Position numbers and translations under genes: made by a program. Source: an uncultured Porphyromonadaceae bacterium (GTDB lineage: Bacteria > Bacteroidota > Bacteroidia > Bacteroidales > Muribaculaceae). Taken from it: a stretch of DNA of 64,000 nt. Within the stretch, counting starts at the first letter, position 1. Every line of letters starts with the position of its first letter. Shown piece by piece: positions 10,601-20,568 of the stretch. The notes below the pieces were generated by a model that had not been told where the DNA came from, did not search any database, and worked only from the letters and a program-made list of their open reading frames with translations. The stretch is from contig CAMWXH010000003.1 of assembly GCA_947178165.1 (NCBI GenBank), positions 1-64,000 of the forward strand, given 5' to 3'.

Positions 10601-10925
10601 CCCCTCAGATCTTAGAGGAGAATATAATGGTGAAAGAGTCAGTCTTCCTAACTTGAATAACATCCCCTCTCTCACTGTCATTCAATCCTATTTGGATGCG
10701 GATTCTACAGAAAAAGCTTTAAATGCAGGAAAATGGGATTATCTTGCTGAAATGGAGAAGATCACTCTTGATGGTCAGAGTTCGGAAGCGTTGATGATGA
10801 AGATTAACACTCAGAATAATGTGGTTCTTTACATAGGGCAGCGCCGAACAAGAGGTCAGGCACCCAAAGGTGACGATCTTACAGATGAGTCGATCAAACG
10901 CAGTGTTTGGCCGGTGACTATTTAA
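7626..10925 (+). CDS. large actin/Hsp70-fold (ASKHA) ATPase-like protein
   Basis: 1099 aa; phosphate-loop-like ICIDYGSSAIVCKYD and ILVFDMGAGTLDLSLI, plus late VLMSGRSCLLDPLRENL. Confidence 0.75.
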   Translation: MIFNEELNIDLSSSNRPEVPVQIEWEIKVEEPSGIKKLLFKKYGKLEKEVRIAIENIRLDKNLVVDGPIDQLVFLRSQGDCGKELIFKLKELNTYCRVVIDPKRIKDCVEKEKAYSERKPYRLTFSIVLYDDVSKVIESHDVKVSINLIPVHLSPIVRLALDEDFTYSSEADFVDIGSIMVSNPTPDLKFTPDIDVNLKIDINDSADGRQLPPDAIHIGGTTGKNSYEIRNLAPHDERSQMVRGREEFVLPIYIDMRRLSNPMVPKETLQVVCNWAYHHSYNPAEYLAGERALELIDFKQDAQGAELILNLLDHEGNISSRISNGQVISLPVIEFFAEDNTLSDRVFRLSNLATDTTRAGAGVRVSGLTITESIEGAMVKDRNGNWINELFDKTDSAVEELSSSAGVILRNGRNSFKDFMITFDPVKVMLALQTKDFHFMSVLTVEFDYIENSFGKPFDSLTSEHFRFEIRQPLYLKPNPRWLCIDYGSSAIVCKYDDTVLNLRSRKNVILKKAIGKDAKALLNDSLETNTEFLSSDIILHSPVNTNANKEVSALCSEQNDHKDTEYDKLAVFLSPSSSMIVNEVLRQLPCLKLLVGNELLPPNVDYQTFSYDILNPNGGVEKVVSEQIREKNPEKSLVMIDNVFRESYEALLSYFVIPEVKNINLVNRLVLTYPNTYTPRHLDTIRSIVSKAIPAVRELEFVGESDAVAAYYLENWSSYHPVDADPNENETILVFDMGAGTLDLSLIRKTVEQNGKLTMEILAKIGTCKAGNYLDFVLAEIVCQLIGDVGKGGMALASTQRAASAEIGKERSRLKDFIKNTLKPLLSKKNRDKELEFKSGNGEVYNKFKIGEVLDDDRFKRFLKDVTEDIIMQLAKFAGSDRPMVDTVLMSGRSCLLDPLRENLSHAVKAFNKKSGLASFIRLDEPVNGRRDVARQKVAVTEGAMAIMSRNYRSEKSLRRILSKRVYASFGVAYQDLGRWHYVELLNYKNIPSDLRGEYNGERVSLPNLNNIPSLTVIQSYLDADSTEKALNAGKWDYLAEMEKITLDGQSSEALMMKINTQNNVVLYIGQRRTRGQAPKGDDLTDESIKRSVWPVTI

Positions 10926-10960
10926 TTAACTTGAAAAACTTTATTGTTATCTTTAGAAAT

Positions 10961-13303
10961 ATGAACATATCCGGATGGTTTAAAAAACTTTTTGGCAGAA
11001 AAAGCCAAGAAAAGAGATATAACCTTTTCTTTATTAGAAGTAAGGAATGTCCTGTGATTTATCCAAAGGACAAGAAAAAGGTTAACATTAATGTGGATGG
11101 ACACATGCTCTCTTTCAACAGGAAAGCAATTCCGGTTGATGCTAAATTTGAGAAGTGGCCTGAAGATTTACCTCTCCCTCAATGTCCGGGAAATAAACCA
11201 TTGTGGTTTATAAAGACCTACCATACCGGAGAGGATGAAAAAGGTGAGACATTAGAGTTAAGTGAGGCCTACTGCTTTGTGGGACAAAAATCTGATAATA
11301 ACGTAAAAGAGGGGAATAGTAAGAAGAATTCAAATAAAACGAGTAAAAAGTCCAATAATAAAAAGGATAAAAAGGGAAGTAACAAAGAATCCGAAGGGAA
11401 AGAACTCAAGTGGATATATGCACCGGAACTAATAGAGAGTTTCAGAGAAAAATTTGAGATGTCGGAAACCACATCGGAATCTTCTGTAGTCGATGAAAAG
11501 GATATGGTGATTGAGGAGGGAACAGACAATGAAAACTCTGATATAAATAAAGAACAGTTAGAGTTAAATTCCTCTGTTCTTCCAGAAGAATCCGGTAACA
11601 AGAATGAAACAGTTGATTTATCGAAAACCGATGAAGAACACACCTCCGCTCTAACAGAAGATATGGAGAGTGAGGTGGAATCCGGAGCTTTCATAGAAGA
11701 GTCATCCGAAAATGAAGGAGCTATTGATAAAAATGTGAATGTTGAACGAGTAGCTACGTTTAGATTCCAAATTACAAAGGAACTGCAGAAGATGGGATGT
11801 AATGATATATCCGCGAAAAGTTCGGACGACGAACTCTTGGGGCTATTGTCTGAACAGATAAAAAAATTGCGCAGTAATTATGACAAGGTTAGAAACGAAA
11901 AAATAAATGATAATTCCGAGTTAAATAACCAATTAACGCTCGCAAAAAGTGCTAAGAAATCCCTTGAAGAGAACTATGCTTCTTTGGAGAAAGAAAAAAA
12001 AGAGCTGAGTGATCAATATCAGAAAAGGGAAGAGGAGCTCTCTCGTATTAAAGAGATCATTAAGCAAAAGGATGATACGATTGAGGAGCTCGAAAAGAGG
12101 AATGAGGATCTAAATGTAGAAAAAAAGAGATTCTCCAAATCTCTTGCTGATCAAAAGAGATTAATCGAAGAGCTTGGTAATTCTGAAGTCGGTCAGCTTT
12201 ATAAAAAAATAGATGAACTGAACTCTCAATTAAACGAGAGTGCTTCAACAATTGAAAGCATTCAGAGAAAAGAGCAGCATAATGAGGCTCTTATCTCTAA
12301 AAGAGAAGGAGAAATCGCCGGGTTGCAAAGAGAGATGTCAGAAATGAATGCTAAAATTTCTGCAGGCGAGACATTGCGGAAGGATCTGGAAGCTAAATTG
12401 AAGACATCGGAAAAAGCAAATAATCTCAGGGCGAAAGAATGTGAAAAATATCGTAATGATATAGAATCGTTGACTAACCAAATTAATGCCGAAAAAAGGA
12501 AATTTGAAGAAACTAAAGCTAAACTTGAGGAGGCTGAATCCGATATTGAAACCTCTCTGAAGGAGATTAAGACTCTTGAAAATAATATAAGGAATCTTGA
12601 AAGTGAAAAATCCAAACTTCAGGAGGAAAAGGATGTATTGATGGTTGCAAAGAATGACCTATCAGAAACACTCGGAAAGGATTTGGAAACACAGATCCAA
12701 ACTTATCAGAGTGTGATGAAGGATCTCAAGGATGCAATATCTTCCGATTTCCTAAAAGAATGTGATTCTGATGCCGAAACTGATACGGTTGAGAGCATGT
12801 GTGCCAAAATTCGCAAAGGTGTAGATTTGATTACTAATGAGATTGATTCCTTAAAAGATAGAGAATATACCTCCGTGAGAGATCTTGAAAAATCCTTCAA
12901 GGAAATTATTTTAAATAATATTGAGAGTCATGCCTTTACAGAAATAGCACGCTGGTGGGCATATAGTCGGCTTCCTTTTGTATTGGACAAGGCAAGAGAG
13001 GAAGGACGTGCGTTAGAGATTTCTGTAATAGAGAAAGCCTACTCGGCGTTGGCTCAGCTTCTCTCCTTGGCTGGTTATCGCTATCAGATTCCTATACTTT
13101 TTGTTCAGAACCTTAAGGAGGGCGAATTTGATAATCTGACAGGTCGTGAGCAGCTGAATCTTGATTATCAAGTTCCTAATGTTAGAAGCCATGTTGAAAA
13201 AATAGATCGTGAAGACTCTGAGAATGTGATTCTTGATATTGTTAGTCTTGGCTACTTCGATGGTGATAAATTATTAAAGAAAACATCTGTAATTGTTCAA
13301 TAG
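10961..13303 (+). CDS. long coiled-coil protein with acidic Ser/Glu-rich linker
   Basis: ORF track starts at 10907; ATG at 10961 (MNISGWFKKLFGRKSQEKRY) is more plausible. Extended heptad-like region (EENYASLEKEKKELSDQYQKREEELSRIKEII...). Confidence 0.7.
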   Translation: MNISGWFKKLFGRKSQEKRYNLFFIRSKECPVIYPKDKKKVNINVDGHMLSFNRKAIPVDAKFEKWPEDLPLPQCPGNKPLWFIKTYHTGEDEKGETLELSEAYCFVGQKSDNNVKEGNSKKNSNKTSKKSNNKKDKKGSNKESEGKELKWIYAPELIESFREKFEMSETTSESSVVDEKDMVIEEGTDNENSDINKEQLELNSSVLPEESGNKNETVDLSKTDEEHTSALTEDMESEVESGAFIEESSENEGAIDKNVNVERVATFRFQITKELQKMGCNDISAKSSDDELLGLLSEQIKKLRSNYDKVRNEKINDNSELNNQLTLAKSAKKSLEENYASLEKEKKELSDQYQKREEELSRIKEIIKQKDDTIEELEKRNEDLNVEKKRFSKSLADQKRLIEELGNSEVGQLYKKIDELNSQLNESASTIESIQRKEQHNEALISKREGEIAGLQREMSEMNAKISAGETLRKDLEAKLKTSEKANNLRAKECEKYRNDIESLTNQINAEKRKFEETKAKLEEAESDIETSLKEIKTLENNIRNLESEKSKLQEEKDVLMVAKNDLSETLGKDLETQIQTYQSVMKDLKDAISSDFLKECDSDAETDTVESMCAKIRKGVDLITNEIDSLKDREYTSVRDLEKSFKEIILNNIESHAFTEIARWWAYSRLPFVLDKAREEGRALEISVIEKAYSALAQLLSLAGYRYQIPILFVQNLKEGEFDNLTGREQLNLDYQVPNVRSHVEKIDREDSENVILDIVSLGYFDGDKLLKKTSVIVQ

Positions 13304-13306
13304 ATC

Positions 13307-14548
13307 ATGAAAAAGTTTGTGGTATGCAGTATATTGGGCGTATTGCTCATTTCACTGGGTGTTTATTCCTGTGGAGGTAATGGAAATAATGTAACGGATT
13401 CAGATACTACTAAACCACCAGTGGTAGTAGAAGATGAGGATATTCCACCTACAACTCTCAAAGTCTTTATTGATGCTTCAGGAAGTATGCGCGATTACTT
13501 TGGTAAGGAGGATATACAGAATATTACAGACGCGTTATCCGGTGCAAAACAGGCTGTTGAAACTTTGGATGCGGAGTATTATGTGTGGGGAGATACAGTG
13601 CATAAAATCGCTTCTTCTGAATTAACCGATAAATTGATTGACAAAAATCTTCGTGGAAAAGCCTCGACATTTGATAAGATCTTTGAAGAGATGACTCAAA
13701 TGGCAGGGAAAGATACTCTTACGATGCTCTTGTCGGATGGAATTATCAGTTCCACTCCGCTTCAAACAAAAAAAAGTGAGAGTTTTACTGATTATGATAA
13801 GGGAAATCTTACAAATGCAATCCAAAAAGCACTAAAGAGCAAAGGAAAAGCTGTATCCATCTATCGAATGAAAGGTAATTTTAACGGAAATTACTTAAAT
13901 AAAGGAAATAAACCTGTACCATATCAAGGAGAACGTCCATTCTTCATATTTGTTCTCGGTGAACCCGAAAATGTACGGTATTTTGACCTGAAGGTGCGTA
14001 ATGGAGAGATTGAGGAAGTCTATAAGGATGCGGAAGCAATATATATTGGAACTGCCCCTAAAATGAATTTCTTGATTGAACCGGCTGATGGGAAAGATGA
14101 TATGGCATCGGCTGAGGATTTTGAGCGTGAGGAGGGAACAAAAGAATACAAATATACTGGTACGCAAGGTTTCCGAATAAAGGCTGAGATCCCTAAATGG
14201 ATTAAAGATAGTTATTCGAACAGCATGATTAAAGATATGTCAGTAATTGAGATTGATGGGAAACCTCAAAACAATATAAAAGTTACCATAGATGATAATT
14301 ATATGATATTTGACATCTCGGAAAAAATTGTAGAGGGTCTGCAGGATAGACAAAAGAAATGGACGATCCGATATATAATGACAGATCCAGCTTTGAAGGG
14401 ATGGGAGAAGTATAGTACCGACGATGATACCACCCCGGATGCAGAGAAGACGTATCTCCTTATTGATTTGATTCAAGCAATACATAAGGGAGTCACAGGA
14501 GGTCAATCAAGTCTCCTTGAAGCTGAAATAACAATCATTCCGCAATAA
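13307..14548 (+). CDS. lipoprotein with von Willebrand factor A-like domain
   Basis: Signal plus lipobox-like LGVYSCGGNG; MIDAS-like LKVFIDASGSMRDYF and TLTMLLSDGIIS. Confidence 0.75.
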   Translation: MKKFVVCSILGVLLISLGVYSCGGNGNNVTDSDTTKPPVVVEDEDIPPTTLKVFIDASGSMRDYFGKEDIQNITDALSGAKQAVETLDAEYYVWGDTVHKIASSELTDKLIDKNLRGKASTFDKIFEEMTQMAGKDTLTMLLSDGIISSTPLQTKKSESFTDYDKGNLTNAIQKALKSKGKAVSIYRMKGNFNGNYLNKGNKPVPYQGERPFFIFVLGEPENVRYFDLKVRNGEIEEVYKDAEAIYIGTAPKMNFLIEPADGKDDMASAEDFEREEGTKEYKYTGTQGFRIKAEIPKWIKDSYSNSMIKDMSVIEIDGKPQNNIKVTIDDNYMIFDISEKIVEGLQDRQKKWTIRYIMTDPALKGWEKYSTDDDTTPDAEKTYLLIDLIQAIHKGVTGGQSSLLEAEITIIPQ

Positions 14549-14573
14549 GTGAATAATTTAAAATATAGATATC

Positions 14574-15152
14574 ATGAAATTTTTCTATTTTCTCGTAGAT
14601 TGGGATGGAAAGTATTCCTCAAAACTACACGAATTCTATTTTGAACATGCCGGAGGATTCACGTATGGTATCCTACTGGCTCTCGTGGCCGCTCTGATAT
14701 TGGCCATAGTATATTATTTCATTCTTGGTAGAAGTGTCACGACTGCCAAGATGGGAAACTGGTGGATTTGTGGAATTTTCGCATTGGTTGTAACATTCCT
14801 TGTCAGTGACTTTGTAATAATTGGTCAAGAGCCTACTAAGAAGGAATATTCCCATGGGAAGGAGCTTGAAAAGAAACTTACCTATAAATACTCTTTTTAT
14901 CGAAGTATGGATAAGGCAGTGAAACCCGGAAACGATACTTTGATAAAGTCTGATATGACACCGGGAGAGAAGCAAGGGTTTACCACAGAAAAGAAAAAGA
15001 TTGCGACCAATCTCAACAAAGGGGGTGATGTGAGATATACATTCTCAGTAAACACCACTATTTGGTGTGCTATCTTCTTTTTTATCTTCTCGATGTTATT
15101 CAAGGGTATGTCGGAAGCTGCAAAAACAAAACCGATTAAATGGCCTTACTAA
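14574..15152 (+). CDS. integral membrane protein (about 3 TM)
   Basis: Hydrophobic segments YGILLALVAALILAIVYYFIL, WWICGIFALVVTFLVSDFVII, IWCAIFFFIFSMLF. Confidence 0.65.
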   Translation: MKFFYFLVDWDGKYSSKLHEFYFEHAGGFTYGILLALVAALILAIVYYFILGRSVTTAKMGNWWICGIFALVVTFLVSDFVIIGQEPTKKEYSHGKELEKKLTYKYSFYRSMDKAVKPGNDTLIKSDMTPGEKQGFTTEKKKIATNLNKGGDVRYTFSVNTTIWCAIFFFIFSMLFKGMSEAAKTKPIKWPY

Positions 15153-15169
15153 ATCATAACTAACAAGAA

Positions 15170-16852
15170 ATGGCAAATTATTTTATTTTTGGTATTGGAG
15201 GAACCGGATCGCGCGTAATCCGGTCCTTCACCATGCTGTTGGCTGCCGGTGTCACTCCTTTCAAGTCTTCAGATAAGATTTTCCCGATCCTTATAGATTA
15301 TGACACGACCAACGGAGACACGAAACGAACAAAGGATATTATGGCTGAATATCATTCTATCCATAAATCTGCATATCCGCAGGGACTTAGGGATGAGGAA
15401 AAATTCAGCGGATTATTCTTTTCAACTCCTATACTTGAAATGCAGGAGGTTTCACCGGCATGTAAGAGCACTTTCGCTATGGAATTTGGCGAAGAGAGTG
15501 AGCAAACTTTTGAGCAATGGACTGCTGCCAACCAGCTTCGATATGAGAAGGAACGCACTGCTGATCTGATGAATTCTCTATACGATGATTCCGGTGATGA
15601 TAATAATGCGGAATTGAAACTCAAGATGGATAAAGGATTCAAAGGCAATCCTAACATTGGAAGTATTGTGTTCCATTCCCTGAAGAATACAACAGAATTC
15701 AGCGATTTCACCACTTTGTGTCAGAAAGGAGACAAAGTCATAATTATAGGTTCTCTATTTGGTGGCACCGGTTCCTCCGGTATCCCGGAGTTGGTTCAAG
15801 CAATCAGAACCAACAACAAGACAGAGGTGAAAAATATAGACCTCTCTGTGGTGATGGTGTGTCCTTATTTTGCATTCAGATCTAAGGATGAGAAGGCCGT
15901 AAGGAGTTCGATATTTAAATCCAAGACTAAGGCTGCTCTTAATTTCTATGACCTTTCCGGTATAAACAAGATGATTAATTCCATATATTATGTTGGAGAT
16001 GATCGGCCATCTACGTTTGAATATTCCGAAGGAGGAGAGACACAAAAAAATGCAACTCATATTGTTGACCTTGTAAGCGCGTTAAGCATTTGCCATTTCG
16101 CTGAAAGAAACACCACGGAAGATAACTCAACCAAATATTTCAAATATAGGATTAAAGAGGAAGGTTTAGAGTTTATTGATTCGGATGAGGAAGATGAGAA
16201 CCAGAATGGTCTTAACTTCACTAATTTCATGGAGTCGGAACTGTCGCGTGTCATATATCCTCTTGCCTCCTTTGCTCTTGCCATGAGATTTTTCCATGAT
16301 GAGGTGGCTCAGGGTTCCAAGATTGTAAAGGAACTTGACTGGTACAAGACTCTTGAACTTTCGAAATGTTTTAAAGATGGACGTGCTGTCATAGATGATA
16401 CGAATAACAAAAACAAAGAGATGAAAGATCTTTGTTGTTGTTGCGATGGATGGATGAATTTCTACGATCTTTTTACCATCTGGAATGAAGAGTTCAAGTC
16501 TCATTCTTCTCATGGGCTTTTCCTGTTTAATTTCAATAGGGAAAAATCTCTTGCTGACTTCATTATCGCAGGTGATTTGAAATCTGAAAAATCTGTATTC
16601 GGAATAAAAAAGACTGAGGAACATCTGGAGATGGAAACCGATGTTGCTGAAGGAACCAAGAATGTGTGGACTCAACTTAAGGCGGTAAGCACTTTTTCTC
16701 TGGATTCAAAGTATAAAGCGTTTATGCTGATGGCTGTTCTCACTGGCGGTTGTCGGGAGGTATTTATGTCTGATAAAGGTCGTGCTGCTGAACGTAACCG
16801 GATGCTCACTTCAAAAAGTCTTAAGGTTGTTACTGCGGAGGCTACAACATAA
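15170..16852 (+). CDS. tubulin/FtsZ-like GTPase (tubulin-like domain protein)
   Basis: N-terminal FIFGIGGTGSRVIRSFTMLL and tubulin-signature-like IIGSLFGGTGSSGIPELVQAI. Confidence 0.75.
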   Translation: MANYFIFGIGGTGSRVIRSFTMLLAAGVTPFKSSDKIFPILIDYDTTNGDTKRTKDIMAEYHSIHKSAYPQGLRDEEKFSGLFFSTPILEMQEVSPACKSTFAMEFGEESEQTFEQWTAANQLRYEKERTADLMNSLYDDSGDDNNAELKLKMDKGFKGNPNIGSIVFHSLKNTTEFSDFTTLCQKGDKVIIIGSLFGGTGSSGIPELVQAIRTNNKTEVKNIDLSVVMVCPYFAFRSKDEKAVRSSIFKSKTKAALNFYDLSGINKMINSIYYVGDDRPSTFEYSEGGETQKNATHIVDLVSALSICHFAERNTTEDNSTKYFKYRIKEEGLEFIDSDEEDENQNGLNFTNFMESELSRVIYPLASFALAMRFFHDEVAQGSKIVKELDWYKTLELSKCFKDGRAVIDDTNNKNKEMKDLCCCCDGWMNFYDLFTIWNEEFKSHSSHGLFLFNFNREKSLADFIIAGDLKSEKSVFGIKKTEEHLEMETDVAEGTKNVWTQLKAVSTFSLDSKYKAFMLMAVLTGGCREVFMSDKGRAAERNRMLTSKSLKVVTAEATT

Positions 16853-16872
16853 TCTTATAACTGAAAAACAAA

Positions 16873-19800
16873 ATGGCTCGATATAACGATTTAAGTATTG
16901 ACGGAACATCAAGGAATATCGTAAGTAATGATGGTTTCGTGGAGGTAGGAAATTCGGGGATGCGGACCACGGAAATTACCGATAGTGCTGTTGTCAACGA
17001 GACTGCGCTTAATAAAATGGCAACATCTATTCCTACCCCCTTTGCCCGACTATATTTATATGACACTGCATTTGAAGAACTCAATGCCCTTGAGTCTAAA
17101 GATGGCAATAAGGGAAAGGCTTATAAAGCAACAGGTGGAGACATAACCCTTTATCATCATCTGGTGGCTGAATGTCTTGACCTCCTTGAGTTTATTTTTG
17201 AATATGGAGAAGATAAAAGGTTCACCATACATGAATGGGATGTGAATGTGGATACCGCATTGTTGGGGGCAACTGCCACACCTAATGAGCAGGAAATCAT
17301 TGATGATGAATCTTATGGGGATAATGCTAAAAAAGAGAATCCGATTAAGGTTAAACATGCCAAGTTGGGCACTGCTTTGCGAGATGCAATCTTACATACA
17401 TCATTGAAATCAGCTCTAAAGATTTTTATCTTTAAGTGGGAGGGTGAGATCATCGGTGGAACATCCCCATTTACTTTAGTCTATACTTCTCCCAATTGGA
17501 GACGGAAGATGAGTAGCAAGAAGTGGAGATTCTATGGAGGAAAGGGAAACGTTCTGTTCCCTCCGATTGAACCTACAACAAAAGTGTGCTCATTGGTGGA
17601 GCGTTCTGCCGATTTCCGAACTTTTATGTATGCTTTGGCAGATAAGTTTAATCCGGACTTTTCTCTTGCAAAAAATGCAGGAGGGCAGCTATTGAATATG
17701 TATATGTATATTCACTATACATTTAATTCGTATGAAAGCACCCCTGCCGGTATAACCTCGGTTTATAATGCCTACAACACCTTAATAAGACCGAATCTTA
17801 ATGAGTATTTTGAAAAAAACTATAAAGATTTGAAGCTGACTTCTGGTGGAAATGGTGAGAGTAGCCGTCCCCCTCATCCGGTAACGACGGGAGGAGTATC
17901 TTTCTTTACCAAGGTAATGAAGCCGGACAGATCGAGTGACTATTTGATCCAACCAACAGTCGATACTCTCCCGGTAGAGACCAATTTAGGTGGACAAAAA
18001 ATCAATATGGCTCATAATCCTCCTCTTGTTCTTTCCTCAACAAGTTTGGGAGATTATGCTAAATATTGGTATAGAACTCCGTATAATCCAGCCACTCTTC
18101 CCGCTAAACCTGAGGGTGAATACTTTGAACGCACTCTTCCCGGGGTGCCCGGTAATCCGAAATACCCATATATAACTGAGTCCGATCTTTTCGAGGATTC
18201 GATCATGAAGTTAGGGTATATGATCGATAACAAACGCTTCTTCACCGGATTCAATGGTAATTGCGAGTTCCTTCTTCCCTTAAAGCCAACTTTCTTTAAG
18301 TTTTTCAAGGCAGAGGATCTTCCCAAAATGGTAAAGGTCATCCCTGAAGGATTTCCGATTTGTAAGAGAGTTACCGTATCTATAAGTATTCCGGTGAAAG
18401 GAGGTAAGGTTAATTTTACCCGGACATACGAACCTGATAAGGGGAATCAGTTTATTGATTTCTCTAATGATGGCCCATTCAAACTCGGCATATTCCCGTT
18501 TTATACTTATAATGGCACGTCTGCAGAAGATGAAGATCTCTATAAGATCCTTGTCGCCAGAATGACCGACCTCAATCTTGAATTCTATAATAAAGATTTC
18601 GTGACTCCTTTGGATGGTGAAATCGTAAGCAGGAAGAAGAGAACTGAGGAAGGGAAGAAGATCACGGAATATTATACTGTCGGAACTTCTATGGCTGAGC
18701 ATGAGGGTGGAAAGTCAGGAACATTTACTGCTATTCGCCTGGTTAAAAACGGGATCGGTGGTATGATCGTACCCTTATTCAAACAAGCGGAAGTCACCAA
18801 AGATAAATATGTGTTCTGTGTAGATTTCGGCACAGCAAATACCAATGTGGCTTTTGCATTGGCTAAGCCATATACCACAAATGAAGGTAGCGAATTGAGG
18901 GTGGCGGATAATGAAATCAAAACTCTCGAATATTCAAAAGAGAGTGCCCAGATGGGAATGCTTAATATGGAGGGATCGGAGGGTATGACCACTGATCTTA
19001 ACCCGATGATTGAGCAGGAGTTTGTGCCGGAAGCAATCGGTACAAAGCATCTGAAATTCCCGATTCGTACAATGGCTTGTACCCGCTATCAGCAATCGCA
19101 GGGTGAACAGGATCTCTTTGGTGACGTGAATATTGCCTTCCGTACTGATAAGTATGGTAATAGCAAGAAACTTTATTCATATCCAACTGAACTGAAATGG
19201 AGTCTTGATAATAATGTAAAGAAACTGACAGAGGCTGTCTTTCAAGAATTATTATGGATATGTAAGAATAAAGTTGCGGAATTAGATGGCGATCCTGAGT
19301 TCGAATTCTATTTCACTTATCCTCAGACTATGCAGAATACTGTCTCTCTTATGAGAGGTTGGAGTCAAGCCGCAAAGAAAGTAAGAACAAAGGCTCATAT
19401 TTTCAATCAGCAAGTTCGTTCTGCAAATGGGAAGCGTCTGAATCTCTATGAGGGAATTGCTCCATGGTATAGAGCTATTTCAAAAAAGGAAGACAATGTG
19501 TATTATAATGATGAGTTCCTAAACATAGATATAGGAGGCGGCTCAACAGATGTAATCTTTATCCAAAGTCCGGTTAAGGATTCCCCAAGGGAAATGAAGG
19601 GATTCTCTTTCTCTGCGAAGTTTGCGGCCAATGATCTCTGGGGGGATGGTGTGAGTGGAAAGGATAAGACAAATGGTTTTCTTGAGTTTTTCGAGAAGGA
19701 GATAAAACCTTTGCTCGATACGAAGGCTCAGAAGAATTTCGAGGAATATGCCGCCTCATCCACCAACTCAGAGGATGTTATAGGGTATATCTTTTCCAAC

Positions 19801-20541
19801 CGAAACAATGAATTTGTTGAGCAGCTTATTGTAAACGATAAGATGCGTCTTCCTATGTTAGTGCATTTTGCTTCCATTATCTATTATGTGGGTCGAACTT
19901 TGGCAATGGCTCAGTTGCAAATGCCCAAACATATCTACTTCTCCGGAATGGGTTCTCTTTACCTTAAATACATCACTGAAGATAGTGATTACCTTTCCGA
20001 GATAATCCGTGCAATCTTCAAATATGCCGGGCTTAAGGTAGTGGATAAAGAGGGAAGAGAGAAATCTCTTAACGTGGGATTTACTGAAAATCCAAAAAAG
20101 GTGACAGCCGAAGGCGCACTACTGATGTATAATGCTACTAAAGCCGGCCTGACAGATAAGGTAGTTAAAAGTGAGGAATTGAACTATCATCTGTATGCCG
20201 GCGAAGAAGATGAAGAAGATGAAGTGGAAATCAAGATTGATAATGTCGATAAATATTCCGAACCTGTGAAGAAAGAGGTTGATAGATTCCTTAAACTCTT
20301 CTCTGACAAGAATTTCATCAAGGCAACATCCAATCTTGAAGGAAATACTCAGAAGCTGAATGCTGATGATTTCAGACAGTGGGCCGCTCAGGGATTTGAT
20401 TTGTCGAAAAATCATGAACATCCAACTGCTGACAGTGACCGGCCTATAAAGGATGTGCTCTTCTTTTGGCCTTTGAAACATGGAATATACATGTTGGGTC
20501 GTGAGATGGCTAATCTTGCCACCTCGCATTCCAAAAAATAA
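16873..20541 (+). CDS. very large actin/Hsp70-fold (ASKHA) protein
   Basis: 1222 aa; YVFCVDFGTANTNVAFALAKP (phosphate 1), FLNIDIGGGSTDVIFIQ (phosphate 2), HIYFSGMGSLYLKYI (adenosine-like motif). Confidence 0.8.
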   Translation: MARYNDLSIDGTSRNIVSNDGFVEVGNSGMRTTEITDSAVVNETALNKMATSIPTPFARLYLYDTAFEELNALESKDGNKGKAYKATGGDITLYHHLVAECLDLLEFIFEYGEDKRFTIHEWDVNVDTALLGATATPNEQEIIDDESYGDNAKKENPIKVKHAKLGTALRDAILHTSLKSALKIFIFKWEGEIIGGTSPFTLVYTSPNWRRKMSSKKWRFYGGKGNVLFPPIEPTTKVCSLVERSADFRTFMYALADKFNPDFSLAKNAGGQLLNMYMYIHYTFNSYESTPAGITSVYNAYNTLIRPNLNEYFEKNYKDLKLTSGGNGESSRPPHPVTTGGVSFFTKVMKPDRSSDYLIQPTVDTLPVETNLGGQKINMAHNPPLVLSSTSLGDYAKYWYRTPYNPATLPAKPEGEYFERTLPGVPGNPKYPYITESDLFEDSIMKLGYMIDNKRFFTGFNGNCEFLLPLKPTFFKFFKAEDLPKMVKVIPEGFPICKRVTVSISIPVKGGKVNFTRTYEPDKGNQFIDFSNDGPFKLGIFPFYTYNGTSAEDEDLYKILVARMTDLNLEFYNKDFVTPLDGEIVSRKKRTEEGKKITEYYTVGTSMAEHEGGKSGTFTAIRLVKNGIGGMIVPLFKQAEVTKDKYVFCVDFGTANTNVAFALAKPYTTNEGSELRVADNEIKTLEYSKESAQMGMLNMEGSEGMTTDLNPMIEQEFVPEAIGTKHLKFPIRTMACTRYQQSQGEQDLFGDVNIAFRTDKYGNSKKLYSYPTELKWSLDNNVKKLTEAVFQELLWICKNKVAELDGDPEFEFYFTYPQTMQNTVSLMRGWSQAAKKVRTKAHIFNQQVRSANGKRLNLYEGIAPWYRAISKKEDNVYYNDEFLNIDIGGGSTDVIFIQSPVKDSPREMKGFSFSAKFAANDLWGDGVSGKDKTNGFLEFFEKEIKPLLDTKAQKNFEEYAASSTNSEDVIGYIFSNRNNEFVEQLIVNDKMRLPMLVHFASIIYYVGRTLAMAQLQMPKHIYFSGMGSLYLKYITEDSDYLSEIIRAIFKYAGLKVVDKEGREKSLNVGFTENPKKVTAEGALLMYNATKAGLTDKVVKSEELNYHLYAGEEDEEDEVEIKIDNVDKYSEPVKKEVDRFLKLFSDKNFIKATSNLEGNTQKLNADDFRQWAAQGFDLSKNHEHPTADSDRPIKDVLFFWPLKHGIYMLGREMANLATSHSKK

Positions 20542-20568
20542 TGTCGAATAGATTCAATGATTCAATCT

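Noticed and set aside
11269-12615. Ser/Leu/Phe-rich minus-strand ORFs in the coiled-coil gene
   Set aside because: Typical antisense readings of Glu/Lys-rich coiled-coil codons.
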